Below the pieces are notes generated by a model, which saw nothing but the letters and a program-made list of their open reading frames with translations, ran no database searches and had not been told where the DNA came from. The position numbers and the translations under genes were made by a program. A stretch of DNA of 64,000 bases, taken from Synergistaceae bacterium (GTDB lineage Bacteria > Synergistota > Synergistia > Synergistales > Aminobacteriaceae). The stretch spans positions 20,013-84,012 of the forward strand of contig JAHDKT010000002.1 in assembly GCA_018436725.1 (NCBI GenBank), given 5' to 3'. This document shows, piece after piece, positions 26,005 to 34,081 of this stretch. How positions within the stretch are numbered: position 1 is the stretch's first letter; the number at the start of each line of letters is the position of its first letter.

Positions 26005-27564
26005 TTATTCTTCGAAATACATGTCGTGGACTGCGTATCTGTAGACGGGGTGAGGATAGAAGTTCTTCAGCTTCGCGTTGAAGAACATATGAATCGTGTC
26101 GGTGTAGATCGGGATGAGCGGGACGTCCTCTTTCAGAATCTCGAAGATTCGCCGGTAGAGCCGCAGCCGTTCTTCGCCGTCGGAGATCTTTCTGGCGCGT
26201 TCGATCAGCTCGTCGACCTCGGGATTCGAATACCCGGAATAATTATTCCCGCCGCCGAGCATGCTGCTGTGGAATCTCCTGGTGAGCGGGCTGTCCGCAT
26301 CGCGCACCGTGGCGTTGATCATGCGCAGGCTGGCGACGAAATTCCTCTTTCCGCCGACGTCTTCGAGATAGGCCGCCCGCTCCATCTTATCGAAGGAGAC
26401 GTTGATGCCGATCTTCCGAAGCTGATCCTGGACGACCTCGGCGGGCTTCATGTAGGTCGCGCTTCCCTGCATGCTGAACACCACGTCGAAGCCGTCGGGG
26501 TACCCCGCCTCGGCGAGCAGCGCCTTCGCCTTCGCGAGATCCTGAGGGTACCACTCGAAATCGTCGAGATACCCGAAAACGGATGTGGGAACCAGGCAGT
26601 TCGCCACCCTGGCGAACCCCTCCGCCCCGCCGAGGACGATATCGTCCCGGTTGAGCGCGTAGGCCGCGGCCTGACGGATACGCTTGTCGGAGAAGACGCC
26701 CTTCGCGACGTTGAACGTGATGTGATGCAGCCCCACGCCGGGGCACTCCACCGAGGCGACGTTGTCGAGGCTTTCGAGGTATTCCTTGTCGGTGTTCGCG
26801 ACGATGTAGTAGCAGTCGAGCGTGCCGTCTTCGAGAGCGATCGCGCCGGAGGAAGCGTCCGGAACGAGCTTGTAGATCAGATTCTCGATATACGCGGGGC
26901 CGCCGTAGTAGTCGTCGAAACGTTCGAGAACGAGCGCGTCGCCGCTCCGCCATTCCTTCATCCTGTAGGCGCCCGTTCCGCAGGGGTTCCGCGCGAAATC
27001 GACGCCCGCCGCCTTCGCTTCTTCCACGGCTCTCTTGCTGACGATGGCGTAGGTCATGTTGGTCAGAACGTCGAGCACCGGGCTGTACGCGTATTTCAGA
27101 ACGCACTTCACGGTCATGTCGTCAACCTTCTCGAAACGCTCGATGGCTTCGCTGATGCCGCTCGAATAGCTGGACTCAAGCGAGCGTTGAAGGGAGAAGA
27201 AAACGTCGTCCGCGGTCATGACGTCGCCGTTGTGGAACTTGACGCCTTTCCTCAGATGGAAGGAGATCTCCGTCGAGTCGTCGTTGAACTCCCAGCTTTC
27301 GGCGAGACCGGGGACAAGTTTGGTATAGTCCTTCGGATCCTCTTTGACGAGCGCGTCGTACATCTGGTACATCATCATGTGAGTGACGGTATCCTTGCTC
27401 GTGGCGGGGTCGAGAGACGACGCCTCCGCGTTGACTCCCCACATCAAAGAGTCCTTCGCGCTCGAGATCTTCCCTGAAGCCTCGGCGAGCCCGCCGAAAA
27501 TCCCGGCGACGCCCCAGAGCGACAGGATGCCCAACAGTACCGCGAAACAGATGCCTTTTTTCAC
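26005..27564 (-). CDS. dppA: Dipeptide/oligopeptide-binding protein (SBP family 5)
   Basis: A 519-aa extracytoplasmic solute-binding protein of family 5. Signal peptide about 1-30 without a lipobox Cys; then MWGVNAEASSLDPATS, the MMYQMYDALVKEDP stretch, LAESWEFNDDSTEISFHLRK and GVKFHNGDVMTADDVFFSLQR, all hallmarks of the family. Start is GTG at 27564, 7 bases after GGAGGAG; upstream in-frame codons have no site. It is first in the eight-gene operon to 18477 and is divergent from a LysR-type regulator, with an inverted repeat between them. The ligand is presumably a peptide or N-acylated peptide given the C45 enzymes downstream. Confidence 0.93.
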   Translation of the reverse strand: MKKGICFAVLLGILSLWGVAGIFGGLAEASGKISSAKDSLMWGVNAEASSLDPATSKDTVTHMMMYQMYDALVKEDPKDYTKLVPGLAESWEFNDDSTEISFHLRKGVKFHNGDVMTADDVFFSLQRSLESSYSSGISEAIERFEKVDDMTVKCVLKYAYSPVLDVLTNMTYAIVSKRAVEEAKAAGVDFARNPCGTGAYRMKEWRSGDALVLERFDDYYGGPAYIENLIYKLVPDASSGAIALEDGTLDCYYIVANTDKEYLESLDNVASVECPGVGLHHITFNVAKGVFSDKRIRQAAAYALNRDDIVLGGAEGFARVANCLVPTSVFGYLDDFEWYPQDLAKAKALLAEAGYPDGFDVVFSMQGSATYMKPAEVVQDQLRKIGINVSFDKMERAAYLEDVGGKRNFVASLRMINATVRDADSPLTRRFHSSMLGGGNNYSGYSNPEVDELIERARKISDGEERLRLYRRIFEILKEDVPLIPIYTDTIHMFFNAKLKNFYPHPVYRYAVHDMYFEE

Positions 27565-27903
27565 TGCTTTCTCCTCCTTCGATTGTGTATTGCGGGGGAA
27601 CGACGCCCCCGAAAACAGCCCGCGCCTCCGTTTTTCGCCGTAGGAGCGTTTTCGGAGCGGCCTCGGAACGAACATGGATGGTACAATCTGTACGATGATG
27701 CATCGCGACGAAGAGCGGAACCGTCGCGGGTGTCGCGACATGACGGGGGCGTTTCATCCAGGGACGGGCGCGAAAACGCCCGGAGATTTCTTGAACGATA
27801 TTTTACGCTTTGTCACAAAAATGTAAAATTTGCTTATTCAATGCCCCCTATAACGATCTTCAATGAAGCGGCCCGAAGAGCCGCGAGAAGGAGAGAAACG
27901 CCC
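27565..27903. other. Divergent regulatory region, dppA-like / lysR
   Basis: A 339-base divergent intergenic region with no gene. It turns AT-rich near 27790-27850, where an inverted repeat sits (27800-27829). Confidence 0.5.
27800..27829. promoter_or_regulatory. Probable LysR-type operator
   Basis: Perfect 7-bp inverted repeat ATTTTAC-N16-GTAAAAT with a nested TTTGTCACAAA palindrome, 75 bases before the lysR start. Its position between divergent genes and T-N-A symmetry fit an autoregulatory LysR site. Confidence 0.55.
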
Positions 27904-28845
27904 ATGCAACTCCGCAACATCGAGTACGTCCTGAGTATCGCCGAGACGGGGAGTTTTTCGAAATCGGCGAAAAAACTGTATATCAGCCAACCCGCCCTCA
28001 GTCAGACGATTCAGCGCCTGGAGGAGGAACTCGGCGCGAAACTCTTCGTCCGCGGAAGCAACGAGACGTCGCTTACACGGGCAGGAGAGCTTTTCGTGGA
28101 GGACGCGAAAAAAATTCTCATGCTGAGCGAACAGATCAAGAAAAAAATGGCGGACGTGCAGGATCTGCTGGAAGGACACGTCGTGCTCGGGATCTCGCAG
28201 TACAACGGGCAGCTCTACTTCTCCAACATGCTGTTGGAGTTCAAAAAACGATACCCGAACATCAAACTGAGCATCGTCGAAGATTATTCATCGGCGCTCG
28301 AACACAGGCTTACGACGGGAAGCCTCGACTTCGCCATCCTTACCGCCCCTTCGAATTCGGACGAAATGTTGTTCGAACATCTGTTCTTCGAAGAAATTTT
28401 TCTTGCCGCGCCCTCCTCCCACCCCGTCGGAGAAAAAGCCCCGGTCAGGCCGGGGCGGTTCGGCTCCGTGGAGCTTTCCTGGTTCAAGGACGACGAGTTC
28501 GTACTGATGAAAAGCGGACACCGCTTCCGCGCCATCACGGACACGTTTTTCCGACAGGCGGGGTTCGAACCCAGAGTAGTCTTCGAGAGCAGAAGCAGCA
28601 ACACCATCCAGTCGTTCATCACCGGCGGGGTGGGGGTCGGTTTCATCACCGCCACACAGCAGAGGAACACTCCGGCGAAATGGCGATCGGCGTACTACCG
28701 CATGGAGGATGTCGACGCGAAAAGAGAACACGTCGTCGCGTACAGGAAGGACGCCTATGTCTCCTACGCGGCCAGGGCGTTCATCGAAATAGCGAAAACG
28801 ATCTGCAAACGTCAGTTCAACTACGCCGACGACATGACCACGTAA
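27904..28845 (+). CDS. LysR-family transcriptional regulator
   Basis: A 313-aa LysR regulator: N-terminal winged helix-turn-helix (1-60, VLSIAETGSFSKSAKKLYIS then QPALSQTIQRLEEELG) and a two-lobed effector-binding domain (about 90-295). The ATG at 27904 follows AAGGAGAG by 8 bases. It is transcribed away from the peptide-importer/C45/MATE operon and is the obvious regulator of it, probably responding to an imported or hydrolysed product. Confidence 0.92.
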   Translation: MQLRNIEYVLSIAETGSFSKSAKKLYISQPALSQTIQRLEEELGAKLFVRGSNETSLTRAGELFVEDAKKILMLSEQIKKKMADVQDLLEGHVVLGISQYNGQLYFSNMLLEFKKRYPNIKLSIVEDYSSALEHRLTTGSLDFAILTAPSNSDEMLFEHLFFEEIFLAAPSSHPVGEKAPVRPGRFGSVELSWFKDDEFVLMKSGHRFRAITDTFFRQAGFEPRVVFESRSSNTIQSFITGGVGVGFITATQQRNTPAKWRSAYYRMEDVDAKREHVVAYRKDAYVSYAARAFIEIAKTICKRQFNYADDMTT

Positions 28846-28880
28846 GAAGGCGGCGCGCCCGGCTGCGGCAAAGAAGAAGA

Positions 28881-28901
28881 CGGGCCTTGCAAAAAGGCCC
28901 G
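28881..28901 (+). terminator. Short hairpin after lysR
   Basis: CGGGCCT/AGGCCCG 7-bp stem with an A-rich loop, 36 bases after the lysR stop. No U-tract follows, so it may be a weak terminator or a leader structure for the next gene. Confidence 0.4.
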
Positions 28902-28979
28902 GGAGGGTTATAGTAATGAGAACCGATATCAACAATCCGGCCACACGACCGGAATTTCGATTCGAGGAGGCGTTTTTTT

Positions 28980-29429
28980 ATGAGCAGCGACATCGTCCGG
29001 ATAGGGATTTTCATCTGCAACCGCTACCACACGTGCGCCGGGGGCAAGTGCCTGCGCTCCATGCGCAGCAGGGAGGGCGCGTTCAGCGTGTACAAGGACA
29101 GGGAGGTCGAACTCGTCGGGTACACCACCTGCGACGGTTGCCCCGGCGGCAACATCGAGTACGCCCCCGCCGAGATGAAGAAGAACGGCGCGACGGTGAT
29201 CCACCTCGCCACGGGGATGCTCGTCGGCTATCCGCCCTGTCCCCGGATCGACTTCTTCCGCCGCTACATCGGCACGGCCTTCGGCCTCCCGGTGGTCGTG
29301 GGCACGCACCCGATCCCGGAGAAGTACTTCGTCATCCACGAGGCGCTGGGGACGTGGAACTCCCCGATGTGGCAGGAGCTGATCGCCCCGGCGCTCGCCA
29401 CCCCGGAGATCCGTCTGGCGTACAACTAG
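28980..29429 (+). CDS. CGGC-domain metal-binding protein
   Basis: A 149-aa protein of the CGGC family (named from a Cys-Gly-Gly-Cys-like motif and thought to bind metal through many Cys and His). Visible motifs are IFICNRYHTCAGGKCLRSM (about 9-27), YTTCDGCPGGNIEY (48-61) and GYPPCPRIDFFRRYIG. A GAGGAGGCG site precedes the ATG. It converges on the hcp gene with a shared terminator hairpin. The biochemical role is unknown; small cytosolic redox or metal handling fits the Hcp neighbourhood. Confidence 0.85.
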   Translation: MSSDIVRIGIFICNRYHTCAGGKCLRSMRSREGAFSVYKDREVELVGYTTCDGCPGGNIEYAPAEMKKNGATVIHLATGMLVGYPPCPRIDFFRRYIGTAFGLPVVVGTHPIPEKYFVIHEALGTWNSPMWQELIAPALATPEIRLAYN

Positions 29430-29441
29430 TTTCAGGACACG

Positions 29442-29471
29442 ACGAAGGGGAGGCGCGCGCCTCCCCTTCGT
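29442..29471. terminator. Bidirectional terminator between CGGC gene and hcp
   Basis: A perfect GC-rich palindrome (ACGAAGGGGAGGCGC and its complement) ending in GTTTTCC on the plus strand. It serves both converging genes. Confidence 0.85.
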
Positions 29472-29493
29472 GTTTTCCGAACTTCGGTGCTTC

Positions 29494-31140
29494 CTACCCC
29501 AGAATCTCCTTCAGATCCTGCTCCGGCGTGGTGACGGCCTGGAGGTTGAACTTCTCCTGGAGCACCTTGAAGACGGGCCCCTTGACGAAGGCCGGGAGCG
29601 AGGGGCCGAGCTTCATGTTCTTCACTCCGAGGTGGAGGAGCGAGAGGAGGATGCAGACGGCCTTCTGCTCGTACCACGAAAGGACGAGCGACAGCGGCAG
29701 GCCGTTGATGTCGGTCTTGAAGGCCTCGGCGAGCGCCATGGCGATGCGGACCGCCGAGTAGGCGTCGTTGCACTGCCCGGCGTCGAGCAGCCGGGGAATC
29801 CCCTCGATGTCGCCGAACTCGAGCTTGTTGAAGCGGAACTTGCCGCACGCCAGAGTGAGGATGACGCAGTCCTTCGGCACGGAGGTGGCGAAGTCGGTGT
29901 AGTAGCTCCGCCCCGGCTTGGCGCCGTCGCAGCCGCCGACGAGGAAGAAGTGGCGGATCTTGCCGGCCTTGACGAGGTCGATCACCTTGCCCGCCACCGA
30001 CATCACGGTGTTGCGGGCGAAGCCGACGTTGATGTAGTGCGCCGGCTCCTCCTCGGTGAATCCGGGGGCGGCGAGCGCGGCCTCGATCACGGGGGTGAAG
30101 TCCTTCTTCTCGTCGATGTGGGTGGCGCCGGGCCAGGCCACGAGGCCCGAGGTGAAGATGCGCCCCATGTAGGAGTCCTTGGGCTTCTGAATGCAGTTGG
30201 TGGTCATCAGCACCGCGCCGGGGAACTTGTCGAACTCCTCGCGCTGGTTCTGCCAGGCGCTGCCGTAGTTGCCCACGAGGTGCTTGTACTTTTTCAACCC
30301 CGGGTAGGCGAGGCAGGGGAGCATCTCGCCGTGCGTATAGATGTTGATGCCCTTCCCCTCGGTCTGCTGCAGCAGGAGATCCAGGTCGCGGAGGTCGTGC
30401 CCGGAGACGACGATGCACTTGCCCTTGATCGGGGTCACGCGGGCCTTCGTGGGTTCCGGGTGTCCGTAGACGGAGGTGTTCGCCCTGTCGAGCAGCTCCA
30501 TGACGGAGACGTTCCACTTGCCCGCGTCCATCGCCTGGCCGACGAGGTCGTCGACGGTGAAGCGTTCGCCCGCGAGGTAGTCCATCTTCTCGTGGAAGAA
30601 GCCGTAGATGTCGTCCTTCTCGTACCCCAGCACTCTTGCGTGATCGGCGTACGCGGCGCTCCCCTTCAGGCCGAGCAGCAGCAGGTCGCGCAGCCCCTGG
30701 ACCACTTCGCCGTACTTCTCGCTCCATGCCTCGGGGGTGACCTTGCCGCCCTCGTCGATCATCTCGGCGCGCGTCGCCGGGATCGGGAAGACCGCGGGGC
30801 CGCCCAGCGTCTCGGGGGTCTTGCCGGCCTTCGAACAGGCGTCCTCGTAGAGCGCCCTGGCGCTGCCGCGGACCTCTCCGGCCTTGCGGATCAGCCGCTC
30901 CATGCGCGCTTCGTCGAAGTTCACGTTGGTGATGGTGGTGAAGAGCGATTCGACCACGAAGACGTCGACGTTCTTATCGATCGCGCCGAGCTGTCTCGCC
31001 CGATGGGCGTACATCGAAATTCCCTTCGTCGCGTGAAGCAGCAGATCCTGAAGATCGGCCACCTCGGGGCTTTTGCCGCACACGCCGAACGCGGTGCATC
31101 CCGTTCCCTTCGCCGTCTGTTCGCACTGGTAGCAAAACAT
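29494..31140 (-). CDS. hcp: Hydroxylamine reductase / hybrid-cluster protein, class I type
   Basis: A 548-aa hybrid-cluster protein. The N-terminal ligands Cys3, Cys6, Cys15 and Cys21 match the C-X2-C-X8-C-X5-C pattern of the [4Fe-4S] strict-anaerobe class (Desulfovibrio type), not the [2Fe-2S] enterobacterial class. The C-terminal half has the hybrid-cluster region (HGEMLPCLAYP and FFLVGGCDGAKPGRSYYTDFA). It reduces hydroxylamine in vitro and acts physiologically as a nitric oxide reductase/nitrosative-stress protein. Last of three genes (Rrf2 regulator, ferredoxin-like protein, Hcp), 29 bases after the second; a GAGGAGGAG site precedes its ATG. Confidence 0.97.
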   Translation of the reverse strand: MFCYQCEQTAKGTGCTAFGVCGKSPEVADLQDLLLHATKGISMYAHRARQLGAIDKNVDVFVVESLFTTITNVNFDEARMERLIRKAGEVRGSARALYEDACSKAGKTPETLGGPAVFPIPATRAEMIDEGGKVTPEAWSEKYGEVVQGLRDLLLLGLKGSAAYADHARVLGYEKDDIYGFFHEKMDYLAGERFTVDDLVGQAMDAGKWNVSVMELLDRANTSVYGHPEPTKARVTPIKGKCIVVSGHDLRDLDLLLQQTEGKGINIYTHGEMLPCLAYPGLKKYKHLVGNYGSAWQNQREEFDKFPGAVLMTTNCIQKPKDSYMGRIFTSGLVAWPGATHIDEKKDFTPVIEAALAAPGFTEEEPAHYINVGFARNTVMSVAGKVIDLVKAGKIRHFFLVGGCDGAKPGRSYYTDFATSVPKDCVILTLACGKFRFNKLEFGDIEGIPRLLDAGQCNDAYSAVRIAMALAEAFKTDINGLPLSLVLSWYEQKAVCILLSLLHLGVKNMKLGPSLPAFVKGPVFKVLQEKFNLQAVTTPEQDLKEILG

Positions 31141-31169
31141 TGAGAAATCTCCTCCTCGAAAATGGTTTT

Positions 31170-31949
31170 TTACTGCTTCTTGTGAGAGAACCGTACGGTC
31201 TCTTTATCTATTATATCCCCGCGCACGCCGATCGTCACAATTTTCAGCGATATATTCCGCTCGGAGGCCTCGCAGGCGGCCTCGAGGATGCGCGTCATCC
31301 CGCCGCAGCAGGGAACTTCCATGCGCACCACGGTGATCGCGGGCGTCTCGTTGAAAGAGATGATCCGGGTGAGCTTCTCGACGTAGCTCTGCGCGTCGTC
31401 GAGCTTGGGGCAGCCGATGAGGCAGACTTTGTCGCCCCCGGCGAGGAAGGTCCTGTGGAAGTCCGGGAAGGCGAACGGCGTGCAGTCGGCGGCGACCACG
31501 AGTTCGGCCTTGTGGAGCCAGGGCGCAGTCTCCGGAACAAGGCGTATCTGCACCGGCCAGTTGACAAGCTCCGACTGCAGAGGCGCGGAAGCCGCCTCGG
31601 AGCGGGGCTGCGGGGTCGCGGACGGAGTTTTCCGCAGATCGCGGGCCGCCGAACCGGGGCAGCCGCAGGGAAGGGGACCGGCGGGAGCTTTGTGGGCGGC
31701 CTTCGCCGCCATGTGGCGCTTCACGGCCTCCTCGTCGTAGGGAGCGGCCTCTCTGGTTTCGAAGCTGATCGCGCCCCGCGGGCACTCGCCGATGCAGTCT
31801 CCCAGACCGTCGCAGTAGGTCTCGCTCACCAGCTTCGCCTTGCCGTCGATGATCCGGATGGCGCCCTCGTGGCAGGCCTCGGCGCAGATGCCGCAGCCGT
31901 CGCACTTGTCCTCGTCGATTGTGATGATCTTTCGTAGTATCTTGTTCAT
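31170..31949 (-). CDS. Two-cluster ferredoxin-like partner of Hcp
   Basis: A 259-aa iron-sulfur protein. The N-terminus is a bacterial-type 2[4Fe-4S] ferredoxin (KCDGCGICAEACHEGAI, Cys16/19/22/26; then YCDGLGDCIGECPRGAI, Cys46/52/56). The rest (about 75-259) is Cys-containing (PCGCPGSAAR, CLIGCPKLDD, VEVPCCGG-like MEVPCCGGMTRI) and is typical of the electron-transfer protein encoded before hcp in many strict anaerobes. It probably donates electrons to Hcp. The ATG overlaps the Rrf2 gene stop by 4 bases. Confidence 0.9.
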   Translation of the reverse strand: MNKILRKIITIDEDKCDGCGICAEACHEGAIRIIDGKAKLVSETYCDGLGDCIGECPRGAISFETREAAPYDEEAVKRHMAAKAAHKAPAGPLPCGCPGSAARDLRKTPSATPQPRSEAASAPLQSELVNWPVQIRLVPETAPWLHKAELVVAADCTPFAFPDFHRTFLAGGDKVCLIGCPKLDDAQSYVEKLTRIISFNETPAITVVRMEVPCCGGMTRILEAACEASERNISLKIVTIGVRGDIIDKETVRFSHKKQ

Positions 31950-32356
31950 TTCGTTTCTCCCCTCTGTAAATCTCCGAGCGTGGTGCTCTTCAAGTAGTCG
32001 ACGAACTCTCTCGTCATCTTTCCCAGCAGCGAACCGAAGATGCACTTGCCGAACGGGCACCGCTCCTTGTGGAGCAGGCAGTAATCCCCCTTGGGGGCGC
32101 CCTCGATCGCGACATAGATATCGAAGAGGGTGATCTCCTCCGGCTGTTTCGCCAGCTCGAACCCTCCCTTGGGGCCGCGCGTGGAGCCCACGAGCCCCTC
32201 GCGCACCAGCCTCTGGAAGACCTTGGCGAGGTGGGCCTCCGAGACGTTCACGGCCTCGGCCATCTCTTTCGCGCTCTTTCTCTCCCCCGAGGCCAGCAGC
32301 CCCATCCCGTGGAACGCCAGGGACACGGCCTCGGACACGGCAACCACCTCGCTCAT
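31946..32356 (-). CDS. Rrf2-family regulator (NsrR-like, Fe-S type)
   Basis: A 136-aa Rrf2 regulator: winged helix-turn-helix (about 1-75, with VSEAHLAKVFQRLVREGLV and STRGPKGGFELA) and three Cys in DYCLLHKERCPFGKCIFG (about 93-110), the Fe-S ligand layout used by NO- or redox-sensing members. The ATG at 32356 has AAAGGGG upstream. It is first in the rrf2-ferredoxin-hcp operon, which it most likely represses until NO damages its cluster. An 11-bp word in its own promoter recurs in the yedE promoter. Confidence 0.9.
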   Translation of the reverse strand: MSEVVAVSEAVSLAFHGMGLLASGERKSAKEMAEAVNVSEAHLAKVFQRLVREGLVGSTRGPKGGFELAKQPEEITLFDIYVAIEGAPKGDYCLLHKERCPFGKCIFGSLLGKMTREFVDYLKSTTLGDLQRGETK

Positions 32357-32383
32357 GGTCTCGACCCCTTTCTCGTTTCTGGT

Positions 32384-32414
32384 ATTATGGTACCGCAATT
32401 CCTGAATATGTCAA
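32384..32414 (-). promoter_or_regulatory. rrf2-hcp operon promoter with ATTCCTGAATA word
   Basis: Minus-strand -35 TTGACA (32409-32414) and a CATAAT-like -10 (32384-32389, 19-base spacing, a weak point). The spacer next to the -35 is TATTCAGGAATT, so plus-strand ATTCCTGAATA (32398-32408) abuts the -35 exactly as in the yedE promoter. Confidence 0.55.
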
Positions 32415-32513
32415 GAGGGGCGTTCGAAAAGTTTTCGAAGAAGATGCGAAAGAGGGAGCGCGGCGGGGAAGCGCCCGACCAACCGGAGGTTTCGGCCCGG
32501 GGGCGCATAAGAA

Positions 32514-32542
32514 CGGCCCCGCTCCTCTTCGAAGCGGGGCCG
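32514..32542 (-). terminator. Terminator after the MurP-like gene
   Basis: CGGCCCCGCTtc... stem of about 10 bp closing on AGCGGGGCCG, followed on the minus strand by TTCTTAT. It lies 12 bases past the PTS gene stop. Confidence 0.75.
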
Positions 32543-32553
32543 GATGGTTTCCG

Positions 32554-33975
32554 TTACACGTTGGCGACGTCGGACTCCTTGATGAAGAGGGAGGTTATGA
32601 GGAACCCGCCGACGTAGGAAATCAGGATACCGACGAAGTAGTTCATGATGCTGCCCGGCTGCATCAGAGGAAGCGCGACCAGTCCGGACGGCCCCCAGGA
32701 GCCGGCCATGACGCCGGTCGCCATGACGTACGCGCCGCCGAAGCCCGCGCCCAGGCCTGCGGTGATGAACGGCTTGCCCAGAGGGAGCGTGACGCCGTAG
32801 ATCAGGGGTTCGCCGATGCCGAGCACGCCCGCGGGGAGCGCGCCCGCGATGACGCTCTGGATGCGCGCGTTCTTCACTTTCCGTGCTTTCAGCCAGATGG
32901 CGACCGCCGCGCCGACCTGCCCCGCCCCCGCCATCGCGAGCACGGGGAAGAGGGAGACGCCGCCGAAGTTCTGGAGCTGGATGGCGTAGATGGGGATGAG
33001 GCCGTGGTGCAGCCCCAGCAGGACCATGGGGAGGAAGAGCGCGGCGAGGACGTAGCCGGAGACGATGCTCACGACGGTGTTGTCGGAGTTGATGATGAGG
33101 CCGAGCGCGTCCACCAGCCAGTCGGAGAAGTAGCCGGAGACGGGCATGACGACGAAGACCATCCCCAGCGCGACGATCAGGAGCGTGAGCAGGGGCGTGA
33201 AGACGAGGTCGAGCACGTCGGGGACGAGTTTGCGGACGCGCTTCTCGACCTTGGCGAGGATGTACACGCCGACGATGACGCCGATGATGCCGCCCTTGCC
33301 GGTGGTGAGTATGGAGTTGAGCGGGACGTCCTTGTTGAAGAGGCCGAGGAGCTGCGAGATCTCGTTGATCTGCGCGCCGACCGTCATGGCGCCCACCATG
33401 CCGCCGAGCGCCTCGGTCGCGCCGAAGCGCTTCGCCGCGTTGACGCCGGTGAAGATGGCGAAGTAGCCGAGGAAGGCGGAGCCCGCGAGCTGGCAGATCA
33501 TTCGGGCGAATTCCCAGCCGGGTCCCGCGATCGCCTGCTGCTTCAGCATGGTGGCGAGGAGGCTGCCCACCCCGTTGAAGATGCCCGCCGCGATGATCGC
33601 CGGGATGAGGGGGATGAAGATGCCCGCGATGGTCTCGAGGGCCGTCTTGAGCGGCCCCTTCTTCTGCCCCTGCTTGACTGCGGCCTTGTTCTCCTCCCAG
33701 TCCTCGGTCACGGCGCTGTCGCGCGCGAGGCCGAACTCCTCGACGAGGATGTCCGCGACCTTCTTCGCCTTGCCGGGACCGACGACGACCTGAAGGGTAG
33801 CCCCCTCCACCACGCCGAGCACCCCCTCGGTCGCCTTCAGCCCGGCGAGATCCGCCTTCGAGGCGTCCTTCAGGCGCATGCGAAGCCGCGTCATGCAGTT
33901 CGAGGCGGAAAGGACGTTCTCCGCCCCGCCGACCTGCTCCAGAATCTTTCCGGCCAATACCGTGTTCGCTTCCAT
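32554..33975 (-). CDS. murP: PTS EIIBC, probable N-acetylmuramic acid transporter
   Basis: A 473-aa phosphotransferase permease of the glucose/sucrose superfamily: EIIB domain (1-75) with phosphorylated Cys27 in SASNCMTRLRMRL, a linker, and a ten-helix EIIC domain (about 105-465) with the VLGIGEPLIYGVTLP motif. There is no EIIA domain, so a Crr-type EIIA must act in trans. Substrate assignment rests on the neighbour murQ 106 bases upstream, as in MurNAc operons. I chose the ATG at 33975; a GTG four codons earlier also follows the AGGAGAGG site. Imports MurNAc as the 6-phosphate. Confidence 0.88.
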   Translation of the reverse strand: MEANTVLAGKILEQVGGAENVLSASNCMTRLRMRLKDASKADLAGLKATEGVLGVVEGATLQVVVGPGKAKKVADILVEEFGLARDSAVTEDWEENKAAVKQGQKKGPLKTALETIAGIFIPLIPAIIAAGIFNGVGSLLATMLKQQAIAGPGWEFARMICQLAGSAFLGYFAIFTGVNAAKRFGATEALGGMVGAMTVGAQINEISQLLGLFNKDVPLNSILTTGKGGIIGVIVGVYILAKVEKRVRKLVPDVLDLVFTPLLTLLIVALGMVFVVMPVSGYFSDWLVDALGLIINSDNTVVSIVSGYVLAALFLPMVLLGLHHGLIPIYAIQLQNFGGVSLFPVLAMAGAGQVGAAVAIWLKARKVKNARIQSVIAGALPAGVLGIGEPLIYGVTLPLGKPFITAGLGAGFGGAYVMATGVMAGSWGPSGLVALPLMQPGSIMNYFVGILISYVGGFLITSLFIKESDVANV

Positions 33976-34081
33976 ACAGACACACACCTCTCCTGTTGAA
34001 ATGCCGCGCTCCGCGAATCCGCGCGAAGGCCGTCCCACTGCGGCGGCCATTGGCGCGGAAACGCGGAGCTGCGGGGAAAAC

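Noticed and set aside
28561..28580. A GGGTTCGAACCC string resembling a tRNA T-arm
   Set aside because: It lies inside the lysR coding frame, and no acceptor, D or anticodon stems can be paired around it. No tRNA or rRNA was found anywhere in the window.
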